Source: Candidatus Thiodiazotropha sp. (ex Epidulcina cf. delphinae) (GTDB lineage Bacteria > Pseudomonadota > Gammaproteobacteria > Chromatiales > Chromatiaceae). From it: a stretch of DNA of 64,000 nucleotides. The stretch is taken from NCBI GenBank assembly GCA_025656455.1, contig JAHXHS010000028.1, positions 1-64,000 of the forward strand, written 5' to 3'. The translations under genes were made by a program, and so were the position numbers. Under the pieces are notes generated by a model that worked only from the letters and a program-made list of their open reading frames with translations, did no database searches and was not told the DNA's origin. Of the stretch, positions 6,929-15,222 are shown piece by piece (positions within the stretch are counted from its first letter, which is position 1; the number at the start of each line of letters is the position of its first letter).

Positions 6929-7042
6929 TTTCGGCTCCACTTGTGTACCACTATATTTATCTGGACATTCAAATTTTCGAGCGATTTTGGGTGGGTATCC
7001 GGCTAAACTCGCTCAGCGGCTTCTTCATTTTTTTTATCGCTC

Positions 7043-7348
7043 TTAGCCCAGCACTTCCAGGCCTTTCTCCGCCACCAAGTTCAGCAGCTTTAACGATGGG
7101 CCGTTAGGATGTTTCTGGCCTTGCTCCCATTTTTGCACCGTCGATACGCTCGTATTGAGATAGGCCGCGAACACCGCTTGACTGGCCTTGTTCCGGGTTC
7201 TGATGCGCTTGATCTGCGTCGCGGTATATTCCTTTACCGGCGGCAGACAGAGCGCATCGAACTCGCGCATGGTGACATCATTCATTAAGCCGGCATCATG
7301 AAGGTCCTTTGCCCCTTCATGCACCACTTTCAGGATTGATTTATCCAT
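7043..7348 (-). CDS. HTH-type antitoxin / transcriptional regulator of a RelE-type pair
   Basis: 101 residues. The C-terminal half is a Cro/C1-type HTH (NKASQAVFAAYLNTSVSTVQ then KWEQGQKHPNGPSLKLLNL); the N-terminal half (VHEGAKDLHDAGLMNDVTM) is the usual leader of antitoxins encoded after RelE/HigB-like toxins. It overlaps the upstream toxin gene by 8 bp, so toxin comes first and antitoxin second, as in higBA and related pairs. Expected role: bind and neutralise the toxin and repress the operon. Both genes are intact. Confidence 0.85.
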   Translation of the reverse strand: MDKSILKVVHEGAKDLHDAGLMNDVTMREFDALCLPPVKEYTATQIKRIRTRNKASQAVFAAYLNTSVSTVQKWEQGQKHPNGPSLKLLNLVAEKGLEVLG

Positions 7349-7715
7349 CGCTCTCTACCTCGTTTAACACCCCAGCCTTCACTGCTTTACCCAGCTCTTT
7401 TTCACTGTAATTCAGCAAGATAGCGGCATAGGCCTTTAACCCTTCCAGCTCCTTTGCCTTGATATTGGCTTTGGCATTTTTAGCAAAGCCATAGACGAAG
7501 AAGGCCTTGTCGCCAACCTTGTAAGCGATCAAGGTTCTTGCCCCGCCGCTTTTGCCCCTGCTGGCCAACGCAACGCGCTTTTTCACCACATGGCCACCCA
7601 GATCTGCATCGATAAGACCACGCTCCATATCATTAACCGCTGTCTGCAAGACATCATCACCCAAGCCTTCCTTGGCTGCCCACTTGCTGAACGCCTTGTT
7701 CTTAAATATCCGCAT
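7341..7715 (-). CDS. RelE/ParE-superfamily toxin (HigB-like group)
   Basis: 124 residues from ATG 7715, which has AAGGA eight bases upstream; the frame is open 12 codons further but without such a site. Sequence features: KNKAFSKWAAKEGL, ADLGGHVVKKRVAL, RGKSGGARTLIAYKVGDKAF, FVYGFAKNAKANI and LLNYS. They match the group annotated as type II toxin-antitoxin RelE/ParE toxin (COG4737 type). Members are ribosome-dependent mRNA interferases or related growth inhibitors. It forms an operon with the HTH protein, overlapping by 8 bp. Confidence 0.85.
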   Translation of the reverse strand: MRIFKNKAFSKWAAKEGLGDDVLQTAVNDMERGLIDADLGGHVVKKRVALASRGKSGGARTLIAYKVGDKAFFVYGFAKNAKANIKAKELEGLKAYAAILLNYSEKELGKAVKAGVLNEVESDG

Positions 7716-8001
7716 GACTTGTCCTTGTTTTAATGCCTTAAAGTATAGCACTAAGTACCATATTCTGACTATCCCCTTTTAGCTGCCTGTTTAGCCGCTA
7801 AAGCCGTAAAGAGGAGTCCGAAGGCTCCCCACTGGCGCTTACCAGGACGCCAATGATTACGCTTGATTGAGCCCGGTGATGCAGTTCTTGTGCGAGTCTT
7901 GTGCGGTCTTGTGCGGTCTTGTGCGGACACTCACACACATGTCTATTACAAGATCCAATTTCTGGGTGTATGAAGTGGTTGTCCGGCCGGCCGTGCAATA
8001 T

Positions 8002-8044
8002 AGGCCGTAACAGATCCGCAAATGAACGCGAATTATCGCAAATA
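8002..8044. repeat. Dispersed repeat B, copy 2
   Basis: AGGCCGTAACAGATCCGCAA followed by ATGAACGCGAATTATCGCAA; near-identical over about 40 bp to 5894-5936. Confidence 0.75.
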
Positions 8045-8059
8045 GACGGGAGCTTACGG

Positions 8060-8337
8060 CTACCATCCCCGGATCAGGAGAGAGCGGATAGTCGTCCCCC
8101 CTCTTATCAATCCCGTCCTGGCGCGAGCGAGAAGCGCAGGCGAAACCGATAAGCGGGCCTGAGTGTCTGAGCGAAGCGAGTTTTCAGGCCCGCCGGTTTC
8201 GCCGAGCATCGCAGCGGTCCCCGCAGGGGCGCGACAGTCGGGCGCCCTTTCTTTTGGTGCCTTTTCTTTTGGCGAGAAAAGAAAAGACACTCGCCCAGGC
8301 GGGCGAAAAAGGGCCTTTCCGCTGGCACGGCAAACAC
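8060..8337 (-). repeat. GC-rich dispersed repeat that yields spurious ORFs
   Basis: Two overlapping minus-strand frames translate to FLFSPKEKAPKERAP and FFSRQKKRHQKKGRP style sequences. I recall such 'proteins' from many proteobacterial genomes, where they mark an extragenic repeat and not a gene. The DNA contains nested inverted repeats (for example GGCGAGAAAAGAAAAG against CTTTTCTTTTGGTGCC). No ribosome binding site or conserved domain. Confidence 0.5.
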
Positions 8338-8701
8338 TATTTTATCTCTTCACGCTTGATGAATACCCCCTCGATCAGGGGAAGAGCCGTTTTTCTAATC
8401 CCCTCACCCTAACCCTCTCCCTGAGGGAGAGGGGACAAAGCGGATCTGTTTTTATTAACCCGGCCTTTATACAGGCACTTTATCAGACGCATACCGGAAA
8501 AGTGGAGCATGGATGGCCCGCTTACGGACCTAAGGATGTCATCCAGTCAGTCGCTGAATTCCCTGGATCCCGGCATGCGCCGGGATGACGTTGTTTTTAA
8601 CAATCTGCGCTCTGAACGAAGACTAACCCGGATATTTCACCCGGCGGCTCCATCATCTTGGGCGCTCCGAATTATTTGCTTTACCAGGGTTTCCCAACTA
8701 T

Positions 8702-8720
8702 TGTGTACGGAGTTACCGTA
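8702..8720. promoter_or_regulatory. Probable YefM operator
   Basis: TGTACGG-AGTTA-CCGTACA is a perfect 7-bp inverted repeat 20 bp before the yefM start. The E. coli yefM-yoeB operator is built on TGTACA palindromes, so this is the likely autoregulatory site. Confidence 0.7.
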
Positions 8721-8739
8721 CACGACCGGGAATCCACCC

Positions 8740-9012
8740 ATGCACAGCATCAGCGTTAATAAATTCAGAGAAAACCTGAAAAGCTTTATTGAACAAGTGG
8801 TTAATCAGCATATGCCTTTAAAGGTGACACGCCGCAACGGGGAGGACTTCGTTGTAGTAAGCGCGGATGACTGGGAACGTGAGCAGGAAACACTCTATGT
8901 ATTACAGAATAGCGACTTAATGAAGCAAATTGCTTTGTCAACGGCCTCTCACGCACAGGGCGGGGGATATCAGCCTGCTACCGGGGAGATCGATGAGATC
9001 ACTGGTGTTTGA
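8740..9012 (+). CDS. yefM: YefM-family antitoxin (Phd/YefM superfamily)
   Basis: 90 residues from ATG 8740 (the frame is open further upstream, but the family begins at MHSISVNKFRENLKSF). The N-terminal Phd/YefM DNA-binding domain is complete, with PLKVTRRNGEDFVVVSADDW. The C-terminal part (LYVLQNSDLMKQI) is the toxin-binding helix. It should bind and neutralise YoeB and repress its own promoter through the palindrome at 8702-8720. The stop overlaps the toxin gene by 20 bp. Confidence 0.92.
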   Translation: MHSISVNKFRENLKSFIEQVVNQHMPLKVTRRNGEDFVVVSADDWEREQETLYVLQNSDLMKQIALSTASHAQGGGYQPATGEIDEITGV

Positions 9013-9262
9013 AGGCGACACCTGGGCTGCTTATGAAGCGCTCAGGCAAAAAGACAAAAAGTTGCACAAAACCCTATGCCGAGTCCTGAAAGAGATGCTC
9101 CGTGACGACCCATCCACTGGCATGGGCAAACCTGAACCGTTAAAGCATAACCTCTCGGGACTGTGGTCTCGCCGCTTAAGCCAGCGGGAGCGTGTGATTT
9201 ATAAGTACGATAACCGATATATCTACATTTTCGCTATTGGCGGGCACTACGACAGCCAGTGA
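8993..9262 (+). CDS. yoeB: YoeB-family toxin (ribosome-dependent mRNA interferase)
   Basis: 89 residues, the normal length. The family core GKPEPLKHNLSGLWSRRL, SQRERVIYKYD and the C-terminal GGHYDSQ with the catalytic His-Tyr pair are all present, as are the Glu and Arg expected in the active site. YoeB cuts mRNA in the ribosomal A site and is blocked by YefM. ATG 8993 lies inside the yefM 3' end (20-bp overlap), so the two are translationally coupled. Appears intact. Confidence 0.92.
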   Translation: MRSLVFEGDTWAAYEALRQKDKKLHKTLCRVLKEMLRDDPSTGMGKPEPLKHNLSGLWSRRLSQRERVIYKYDNRYIYIFAIGGHYDSQ

Positions 9263-9359
9263 TAATCAAATGCACTGCCCGTGTTTTTCGAGGCTATGTC
9301 CGTCAAATTTCATAATATTCTCAGTCTATCCTGTCCGCCGGGCGAAATAGCCGGGCCAG

Positions 9360-9548
9360 TCACTCACTAAGCTGATACCGCGCCCCACAATAGGGACAAG
9401 TAACACTCCCGGTCTTCTCAATCGCCAGATAGACCCGGGGATGCAACCCGGCCAAGGTCTCGCCGGGGCGGGGGCAACTCAAGGGCAGATCGTTGCGGGT
9501 GACCTTGTGGATTGCCTGCTGTGGGGTTTGGCTCTCTGCCTGTGTCAT
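9360..9548 (-). CDS. CHCC-type zinc-finger domain protein
   Basis: 62 residues. Pattern C25 (LSCPRPG), H36 (LHPRVYL) and the pair C51-x-x-C54 (VTCPYCGARYQL) gives the C-H-C-C metal site of the zf-CHCC family. Related domains occur in a small subunit of mitochondrial complex I; the bacterial single-domain proteins have no proven role. It follows ilvE on the same strand, with a gap of about 40 bp between genes, which suggests co-transcription. A short common partner of ilvE in related bacteria, as I recall. Confidence 0.85.
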   Translation of the reverse strand: MTQAESQTPQQAIHKVTRNDLPLSCPRPGETLAGLHPRVYLAIEKTGSVTCPYCGARYQLSE

Positions 9549-9590
9549 GCTCAGTTCTCCTAATCAGTGCGTTGTCTGCCTGATATCTCG

Positions 9591-10505
9591 TTATACATAC
9601 GCCAGCCAATCCGGGTGTGACGCTACCCGCCCGTGCACCAGATCGAAATAGCGCTTTTGCAACTGCTCGGTAACGGGACCGCGGCCGCCGCTGCCGATGG
9701 CACGGTTGTCCACTTCGCGGATCGGCGTCACTTCGGCGGCGGTGCCGGTGAAAAACGCTTCGTCGGCGATGTAGACCTCGTCACGGGTGATGCGCTTCTC
9801 GATCACTTGGTAGCCCAGTTCCTCGGCAAGCTCGATGACGGTCTTGCGGGTGATGCCGTCCAGGGCCGATGTCAGGTCGGGGGTGTAGATCACCCCGTCG
9901 CGCACGATGAAGACATTCTCGCCGGAGCCTTCCATGACATACCCTTCGGCATCCAGCAGCAGGGCTTCGTCATAGCCGTCGTGCATCGCCTCCTGCAGGG
10001 CCATCATGGAGTTCATGTAGTTGCCGTTGGCCTTGGCCCGGCACATGGTGATGTTGACGTGATGGCGGGTGAAGGAGGAGACGCGGATACGGATGCCCTT
10101 CTCCATGTTCTCGGCCCCCAGATAGGCGCCCCACTCCCAGGCCGCCACCATGCAGTGGGCCTTGAGGTTGTCGGCCCTGAGTCCCATCCCCTCGGAGCCG
10201 TAGAAACACATCGGCCGGATATAGGCGGAATCGAGATTATTCTCCCGCACCGCTGCCTTCTGCGCCTGATTGAGGGTGTCCCGGTCGTAGGGCATGGGCA
10301 TGTTCAGGATATGGGCGGAGCGAAACAGCCGGTCGGTATGCGCCTGCAGTCGAAAGATGGCGGTTCCCTGCTCCGCGTGGTAGGCCCGCACGCCTTCGAA
10401 TACGCCCATGCCGTAGTGCAGGGTATGGGTTAACACATGGATCTTCGCTTCGCGCCAGGGGACCATCTCGCCATCCAGCCAGATGACACCGTCGCGGTCT
10501 GCCAT
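9591..10505 (-). CDS. ilvE: Branched-chain amino-acid aminotransferase
   Basis: 304 residues, fold-type IV PLP enzyme. Catalytic lysine lies in MCRAKANGNYMNSM (about residue 155); other family marks are HTLHYGMGVFEGVRAY near the start, EGSGENVFIV, and FFTGTAAEVTPIREVD near the end. It transfers the amino group between glutamate and leucine, isoleucine or valine. Start ATG 10505 (MADRDG) is preferred over an in-frame upstream codon at 10517 because it matches the family start and leaves 8 bp after the glnE stop. Co-directional with glnE upstream and the zinc-finger gene downstream. Confidence 0.95.
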   Translation of the reverse strand: MADRDGVIWLDGEMVPWREAKIHVLTHTLHYGMGVFEGVRAYHAEQGTAIFRLQAHTDRLFRSAHILNMPMPYDRDTLNQAQKAAVRENNLDSAYIRPMCFYGSEGMGLRADNLKAHCMVAAWEWGAYLGAENMEKGIRIRVSSFTRHHVNITMCRAKANGNYMNSMMALQEAMHDGYDEALLLDAEGYVMEGSGENVFIVRDGVIYTPDLTSALDGITRKTVIELAEELGYQVIEKRITRDEVYIADEAFFTGTAAEVTPIREVDNRAIGSGGRGPVTEQLQKRYFDLVHGRVASHPDWLAYV

Positions 10506-10513
10506 TGTCGATA

Positions 10514-13393
10514 TCATTGGAACATCTCTCGTTCTGCTTTCTTGTTCTGCATCAGACAGGACCAGATGTCCTGCACCAGCGCCCGCTCTTCGGTCAGTTT
10601 CTCAACCTCGACCACGGCCGGCAGGTCCTGTAGTGCGCTGCGGTGGTAGGCCGCGCGCAATACTTTGTAGATCCCCATCATCCGCTCCGCTGCATGATCG
10701 CTCAGCAGGCCGAGCCCGGAGAGAGTTTCCAGCAAGCGGATATTGTCTGTCCAGACCAGCAGGTCTGGATAGTCGTGCGCCCACCGGAGGACCGTGTATT
10801 GAACCATAAATTCGATATCGACGATACCGCCGACGCCTTGCTTGAGATCAAATCGATGCGGATCGCTTTTATCCAGGCTGGCGCGCATTTTTTCGCGCAT
10901 CTCCACCACTTCGCCTTGCAGTTTATCCGTATCGCGCCGTTGGCCGATGATCGAACGGCGAATGGCCTCGAAACGCGCTTCCACCCGCCGATCCCCGGCC
11001 ACCACGCGCGCCCGCACCAGGGCCTGGTGCTCCCAGGTCCAGGCGCTGTTGCGCTGATAGGTCTCGAAGGTCTCAAGGGAGCTGACCATCATCCCGGAGT
11101 TGCCGTTGGGTCGCAGCCGCATATCGACCTCGTAGAGGATGCCTGAGGGGGTGCGGGTGGTCATGATATGGATGAAGCGTTGCGCCATGCGGGCATAGAA
11201 GACATCCACGGAGACCGGTTTTGCGCCATCGGTAAAGGCGTTCCTGTCGGGACAACCCTGCAGGAAGACCATATCGAGGTCGGAGCCGAAACCGAGTTCG
11301 ATACCACCGAGCTTGCCGTAACCGACCACTGCGAAGCCGGTCTCGCCGTCCGCCAGTCCGGGGGGGCGGCCGTGACGGCGGACCATCTCTTGGTATGTCA
11401 GCCGGATCACCTGGTCGATGACGCTTTCGGCGATCCAGGTGAGGTAGTCGCTGACCACCATCAGCGGGATCCGCTCGGCGATATCCGCCGCCGCCACCCG
11501 CAACCGGTTGCTCTGGGCGAACTGGCGCAGCCGCTCCATCTGGCTCTCCAGGTCATCCTCATCGATAGGCGACAACTGCTCGGCCAGTTCGGCGCTGAGC
11601 TGATCCCGCTTGAGGGGCGAGTAGAGCCGGCGGGGGTCGAGCAGTTCGTCCAGCAGGATGGGGTGGCTGGTCAGCATGTTGGCGACCCAGGGGCTGACAC
11701 CGGCCAGTTTCACCAGTTGCGAGAGCACCAGCGGATTCTCCACCAGCAGGGCGATATAGGCGGTGCGTTGGACGATCGCCTCCAGCAGATTCAGCACCCT
11801 TTGCAATGCCGCGTTGGCCCACTCCGATTGACCGAGCGCCTCAAGCAGCAGCGGCATCAACTGGGCGAGCCGCTCCCGCCCCTTGGCGCTGAGCCGGCGG
11901 CAGGCGTGGCCAGCGCGAAAGGTCTCCAACTGTTGCAGCGCTGTCCCGGCCTGGCGAAATCCGGCGGTCTCAAGCGCTGCCACGGCCTGATCCCGATCAA
12001 GGGTGTCATGCCATACTCCGGCGAGCGGCTGGCTCTCCTCGTTGGCCTCCGCCTGCGGCGCGGCAAAGACCATATCGAAGTGTCCCTGGACCCGCTTGCG
12101 GTGGAGTTCGAGGTCGGCGGAAAAGGCATCCCAGGCCGCATACCCCATGGAGCGGGCCAGGCGCAACCGGCCTACATCGTCGGCCGGCAACAGATGGGTC
12201 TGCTTGTCCTGCCAGGCCTGGATGCGGTTCTCCACCAGGCGCAGGAACCGGTACGCCTCGCTCAACTCCCGCACCACATATTCCGGCATCAGGTCCCGCT
12301 CCTGGAGGCACTGCAGGACACGCAGAATAGGGCGAATCTGCAACACCTTGTCGCGGCCGCCGCGAATCAGTTGAAAGGCCTGACCGATGAACTCGATCTC
12401 GCGTATGCCGCCGGGTCCCAGCTTGATATTGGCCTCCATGCCTTTCTTATAGAGTTCGTTGCTGATCAGTTGCTTCATCTCGCGCAGGGATTCGATAGCG
12501 CCGAAATCGAGGTAGCGGCGATAGACGAACGGGCGCAGCATGGCCATCAGCTCGTCACCGGCCTGCTCGTCGCCGGCCACCACTCGCGCCTTGATCATGG
12601 CGTAGCGCTCCCACTCCCGGCCCTGGGAGCCGTAGTAGCTCTCCATGGCGGAGAAGCTCATCGCCAGGGGACCGACACTGCCAAAGGGGCGCAAGCGGGT
12701 ATCGACGCGGAAGACGAAGCCTTCTCCGGTGTGGTTATCCAGCGCCTGGACCAGGCGTTGGCAGAGGCGGACAAAAAACTGTTCGTTGGTCAGCCGCCGG
12801 GCGCCGTCGGTCTGGCCGCTTTCGGGATAGGCGAAGATCAGATCGATATCGGATGAGAGATTGAGCTCCCGGGCGCCCAGCTTACCCATGCCGAGCACCA
12901 CCAACGGCTGCGCCTGGCCCTCGGCATTGCGCGGCGCGCCCATCTCATGGCAGGCCCAGGCGTAGAGTTTCTCCAGGGCCTGACCGATACAGGCATCGGC
13001 CAGGGCGGAGAGATCTTCCAGGGTCTCGTCCAGCGGCGCCAGGGTTGTGATGTCCCGCCAGATGATGCGCACCATCTGCTGACGCCTGAACTGGCGCAGG
13101 CATTGTGACAGGGCGGCTTCGTCACCGACACCGGCCAGCCCGACGGCCAGGCGCTCGCCCATCTCACCGTCTGCGAGACGCCTGTCGAGCACCCCTTGCC
13201 GGTAGAGATCGGGGAGCAGATCCGGATGGCGCTGAGAGGTCTGGGCGACATAGTCGCTCGCCTCCCAGACCTTCAAAAGGCGCTGGCGAAAGCTGTCGTC
13301 TTCCGGCGCGGACACGCCCGCTTCCGTCAGCTTTTCACACCACTGGCGCCACTGCGCTTCTGTTTGTTGTTGCAGATCCGCACACATACTCAT
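10514..13393 (-). CDS. glnE: Bifunctional glutamine synthetase adenylyltransferase / adenylyl-removing enzyme
   Basis: 959 residues from ATG 13393, close to the 946 of E. coli. Two nucleotidyltransferase halves are seen. The first is GMGKLGARELNLSSDIDLIF at residues 168-188 (deadenylylation half); the second is GYGKLGGIELGFGSDLDMVF around residue 680 (adenylylation half). Each is followed by a GlnD-type helical domain. It controls glutamine synthetase activity under P-II input. The reading frame is open for another 108 codons upstream (to 13717), but that part is unlike the family and overlaps a divergent gene, so it was left out. ilvE follows 8 bp downstream, suggesting co-transcription. Confidence 0.95.
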   Translation of the reverse strand: MSMCADLQQQTEAQWRQWCEKLTEAGVSAPEDDSFRQRLLKVWEASDYVAQTSQRHPDLLPDLYRQGVLDRRLADGEMGERLAVGLAGVGDEAALSQCLRQFRRQQMVRIIWRDITTLAPLDETLEDLSALADACIGQALEKLYAWACHEMGAPRNAEGQAQPLVVLGMGKLGARELNLSSDIDLIFAYPESGQTDGARRLTNEQFFVRLCQRLVQALDNHTGEGFVFRVDTRLRPFGSVGPLAMSFSAMESYYGSQGREWERYAMIKARVVAGDEQAGDELMAMLRPFVYRRYLDFGAIESLREMKQLISNELYKKGMEANIKLGPGGIREIEFIGQAFQLIRGGRDKVLQIRPILRVLQCLQERDLMPEYVVRELSEAYRFLRLVENRIQAWQDKQTHLLPADDVGRLRLARSMGYAAWDAFSADLELHRKRVQGHFDMVFAAPQAEANEESQPLAGVWHDTLDRDQAVAALETAGFRQAGTALQQLETFRAGHACRRLSAKGRERLAQLMPLLLEALGQSEWANAALQRVLNLLEAIVQRTAYIALLVENPLVLSQLVKLAGVSPWVANMLTSHPILLDELLDPRRLYSPLKRDQLSAELAEQLSPIDEDDLESQMERLRQFAQSNRLRVAAADIAERIPLMVVSDYLTWIAESVIDQVIRLTYQEMVRRHGRPPGLADGETGFAVVGYGKLGGIELGFGSDLDMVFLQGCPDRNAFTDGAKPVSVDVFYARMAQRFIHIMTTRTPSGILYEVDMRLRPNGNSGMMVSSLETFETYQRNSAWTWEHQALVRARVVAGDRRVEARFEAIRRSIIGQRRDTDKLQGEVVEMREKMRASLDKSDPHRFDLKQGVGGIVDIEFMVQYTVLRWAHDYPDLLVWTDNIRLLETLSGLGLLSDHAAERMMGIYKVLRAAYHRSALQDLPAVVEVEKLTEERALVQDIWSCLMQNKKAEREMFQ

Positions 13394-13445
13394 ATCAGGT
13401 TGCAATGGTTGGTTCTTCTCCTGATCGCGCGGGCGGAACAGGCAA

Positions 13446-13468
13446 GGGGTCCGCAAATGAACGCGAAT
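13446..13468. repeat. Dispersed repeat B core, copy 3
   Basis: GGTCCGCAAATGAACGCGAA in the gap between the divergent glnE and glutamate-synthase-like genes; same core as at 5907, 8015 and 41672. Confidence 0.65.
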
Positions 13469-13677
13469 GAAATTCATTGAACCGCTTTGCAATCGTTGTA
13501 AACTGTCAAGTCTATCAGCAATTCGCCGGCTTGATACATGCCGGACAGAAAGTGGACCCTCATCGGCATCCGTAGCGCTTGAACGCCACGGCTCATTGAG
13601 GCTGTCCAAGCATCCAAGCAGACTGGCCATTCGTATCTTTTCCAGGTTGTAATCACATCGACTGACGGGAATCCAAA

Positions 13678-15222
13678 ATGGACTGGCTGAATGACTTCTC
13701 GACCCAGGGCGTAGCACTGCTGTCCGCGCTGTTTATCTTTTTGATCGGGCTGGTGGTGCTGCTGGTCATCATACTTTTCATCATCGACCTGACCCAGACA
13801 AGAGACGCCATACGCCATAACTTTCCGGTGATCGGGCGTTTCCGCTATCTGTTCAGCCATCTCGGCGAATTTTTCCGCCAATACTTCTTCTCCATGGACC
13901 GGGAGGAGATGCCCTTCAACCGCGCCGAACGGGAGTGGGTCTATCTATCGGCGGCGGGTGTCGACAACACCATCGCCTTCGGCTCGACCAAGCCCCTCAA
14001 CACACCGGGCACCGTGCTGTTCATCAATACCCCTTTCCCTACCCTGGACAAGGATGCCTACAGCACGCCGCCGGTCCTGATCGGCCCGGGTTGCCGCGAG
14101 CCCTACGAGGCCGGTTCGCTGATTCACATCTCCGGCATGAGCTATGGCGCGATCTCGATCCCTGCCGTGCGCGCCCTCTCCCTCGGCGCTAAATTATCGG
14201 GCTGCTGGCTGAATACCGGCGAGGGAGGGCTCTCTCCCTATCATCTGGAAGGGGGATGCGAGTTGGTGTTTCAGATCGGCACCGCCAAGTATGGCGTGCG
14301 CAATCCCGACGGCGGCCTCAGTGAGGAGAAGCTCAGGGAGATCGCCGCCATCCCCCAGGTGAAGATGTTCGAGATCAAATTGAGCCAGGGGGCCAAACCG
14401 GGAAAAGGGGGTATCTTGCCCGGCGCGAAAGTGACCGAAGAGATCGCTGCCATTCGCGGTATCGAGGCGGGCAGGGACTCCATCTCCCCCAACCGCCACC
14501 CGGAGATATCCAACTTCTCTGAATTGTTGAATTTCATCAACCATATTCGTGACATCAGTGGCAAGCCGGTGGGGTTCAAGATCGCCGTCGGCACCCATGC
14601 CTGGCTGGAAGAGATGTGCGAAATGATCCATCAGTGCGGCACTGCCTGCGCCCCGGATTTCATCACCATCGACGGCGGGGACGGGGGGACGGGGGCGGCC
14701 CCGATGCCACTGATGGACAGCGTCGGCCTGCCCATCAAGGCCGCCCTGCCCAGGGTGGTGGATATCCTGCAGCGCCACGGCCTGCGCAAGCGCATCAAGG
14801 TGATCGCTTCGGGCAAGCTGATCAATCCGTCGGAGACGGCCTGGGCCTTATGCGCCGGCGCTGACTTTGTCACCTCCGCCCGCGGCTTCATGCTTGCCAT
14901 GGGCTGTATCCAGGCGCTGAAATGCAACAAAAACACCTGCCCCACCGGCATCACCACCCATAACAAACGCCTGCAACAGGGACTCGATCCGAAACAGAAG
15001 GCGGTGCGGATCAAAAACTTCGTTGACAAGATCCACTACGGCAGCGGCCTGATCGCCCACTCCTGCGGCGCGCCCCATCCGCGGGCGCTGCGCCGCAGCC
15101 ATTGCCAGATCGTGCAGGCGAATACGCAACCCGTTCCGCTGGACGAGCTCTATCCTTATCTGCAGACCCTGCCAGCGTATCGATCCACCGCCGAACAGGA
15201 GGCCGCCCCGGAAGCTTCATGA
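13678..15222 (+). CDS. Membrane-anchored FMN-binding glutamate synthase family protein
   Basis: 514 residues. Residues 13-40 are one hydrophobic helix (ALLSALFIFLIGLVVLLVII), absent from ordinary GltB. The rest is the FMN/synthase barrel domain of glutamate synthase: GMSYGAISIPAVRALSLGA, LSQGAKPGKGGILPGAKV, and DFITIDGGDGGTGAAPMPLM. The segment with C-x5-C-x4-C (CIQALKCNKNTCPTGI) matches the 3Fe-4S-binding cysteines of GltB. The glutaminase and GXGXG domains are missing, so ammonia or another donor must be used if it makes glutamate. Its stop overlaps the next ATG (ATGA), so it is coupled to the ThDP enzyme. True reaction unknown. Confidence 0.85.
   Translation: MDWLNDFSTQGVALLSALFIFLIGLVVLLVIILFIIDLTQTRDAIRHNFPVIGRFRYLFSHLGEFFRQYFFSMDREEMPFNRAEREWVYLSAAGVDNTIAFGSTKPLNTPGTVLFINTPFPTLDKDAYSTPPVLIGPGCREPYEAGSLIHISGMSYGAISIPAVRALSLGAKLSGCWLNTGEGGLSPYHLEGGCELVFQIGTAKYGVRNPDGGLSEEKLREIAAIPQVKMFEIKLSQGAKPGKGGILPGAKVTEEIAAIRGIEAGRDSISPNRHPEISNFSELLNFINHIRDISGKPVGFKIAVGTHAWLEEMCEMIHQCGTACAPDFITIDGGDGGTGAAPMPLMDSVGLPIKAALPRVVDILQRHGLRKRIKVIASGKLINPSETAWALCAGADFVTSARGFMLAMGCIQALKCNKNTCPTGITTHNKRLQQGLDPKQKAVRIKNFVDKIHYGSGLIAHSCGAPHPRALRRSHCQIVQANTQPVPLDELYPYLQTLPAYRSTAEQEAAPEAS

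Larger units (their letters stand above)
7716..8701. other. One-kilobase repeat-rich non-coding stretch between two toxin-antitoxin operons
   Basis: No gene is supported. From left to right it contains three to four short direct repeats of GTCTTGTGCGG around 7886-7925, dispersed repeat B at 8002-8044, a GC-rich repetitive block at 8060-8337, and a CCCTCACCCTAACCCTCTCC unit near 8400. A TATTAACCCGG string like a lone MITE-A end lies near 8454, with a CCTGGATCCCGGC palindrome at 8562-8588. It looks like an accumulation of extragenic repeats. Confidence 0.6.

Noticed and set aside
8453..8463. Lone TATTAACCCGG string (also near 19383) as further MITE-A copies
   Set aside because: Only about 11-13 bp match and no second end is nearby, so chance or a minimal remnant cannot be told apart.
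8163..8588. 141-residue plus-strand frame
   Set aside because: Built from three kinds of extragenic repeats; no start signal or domain.
11168..12856. 562-residue open frame on the plus strand opposite glnE
   Set aside because: Pure antisense frame in GC-rich coding DNA; the glnE product on the other strand has all family motifs and this frame has none.
10514..13717. 1067-residue version of GlnE starting at 13717
   Set aside because: The first 108 codons cover a dispersed repeat and the start of the divergent gene and do not resemble GlnE; ATG 13393 fits the family length.
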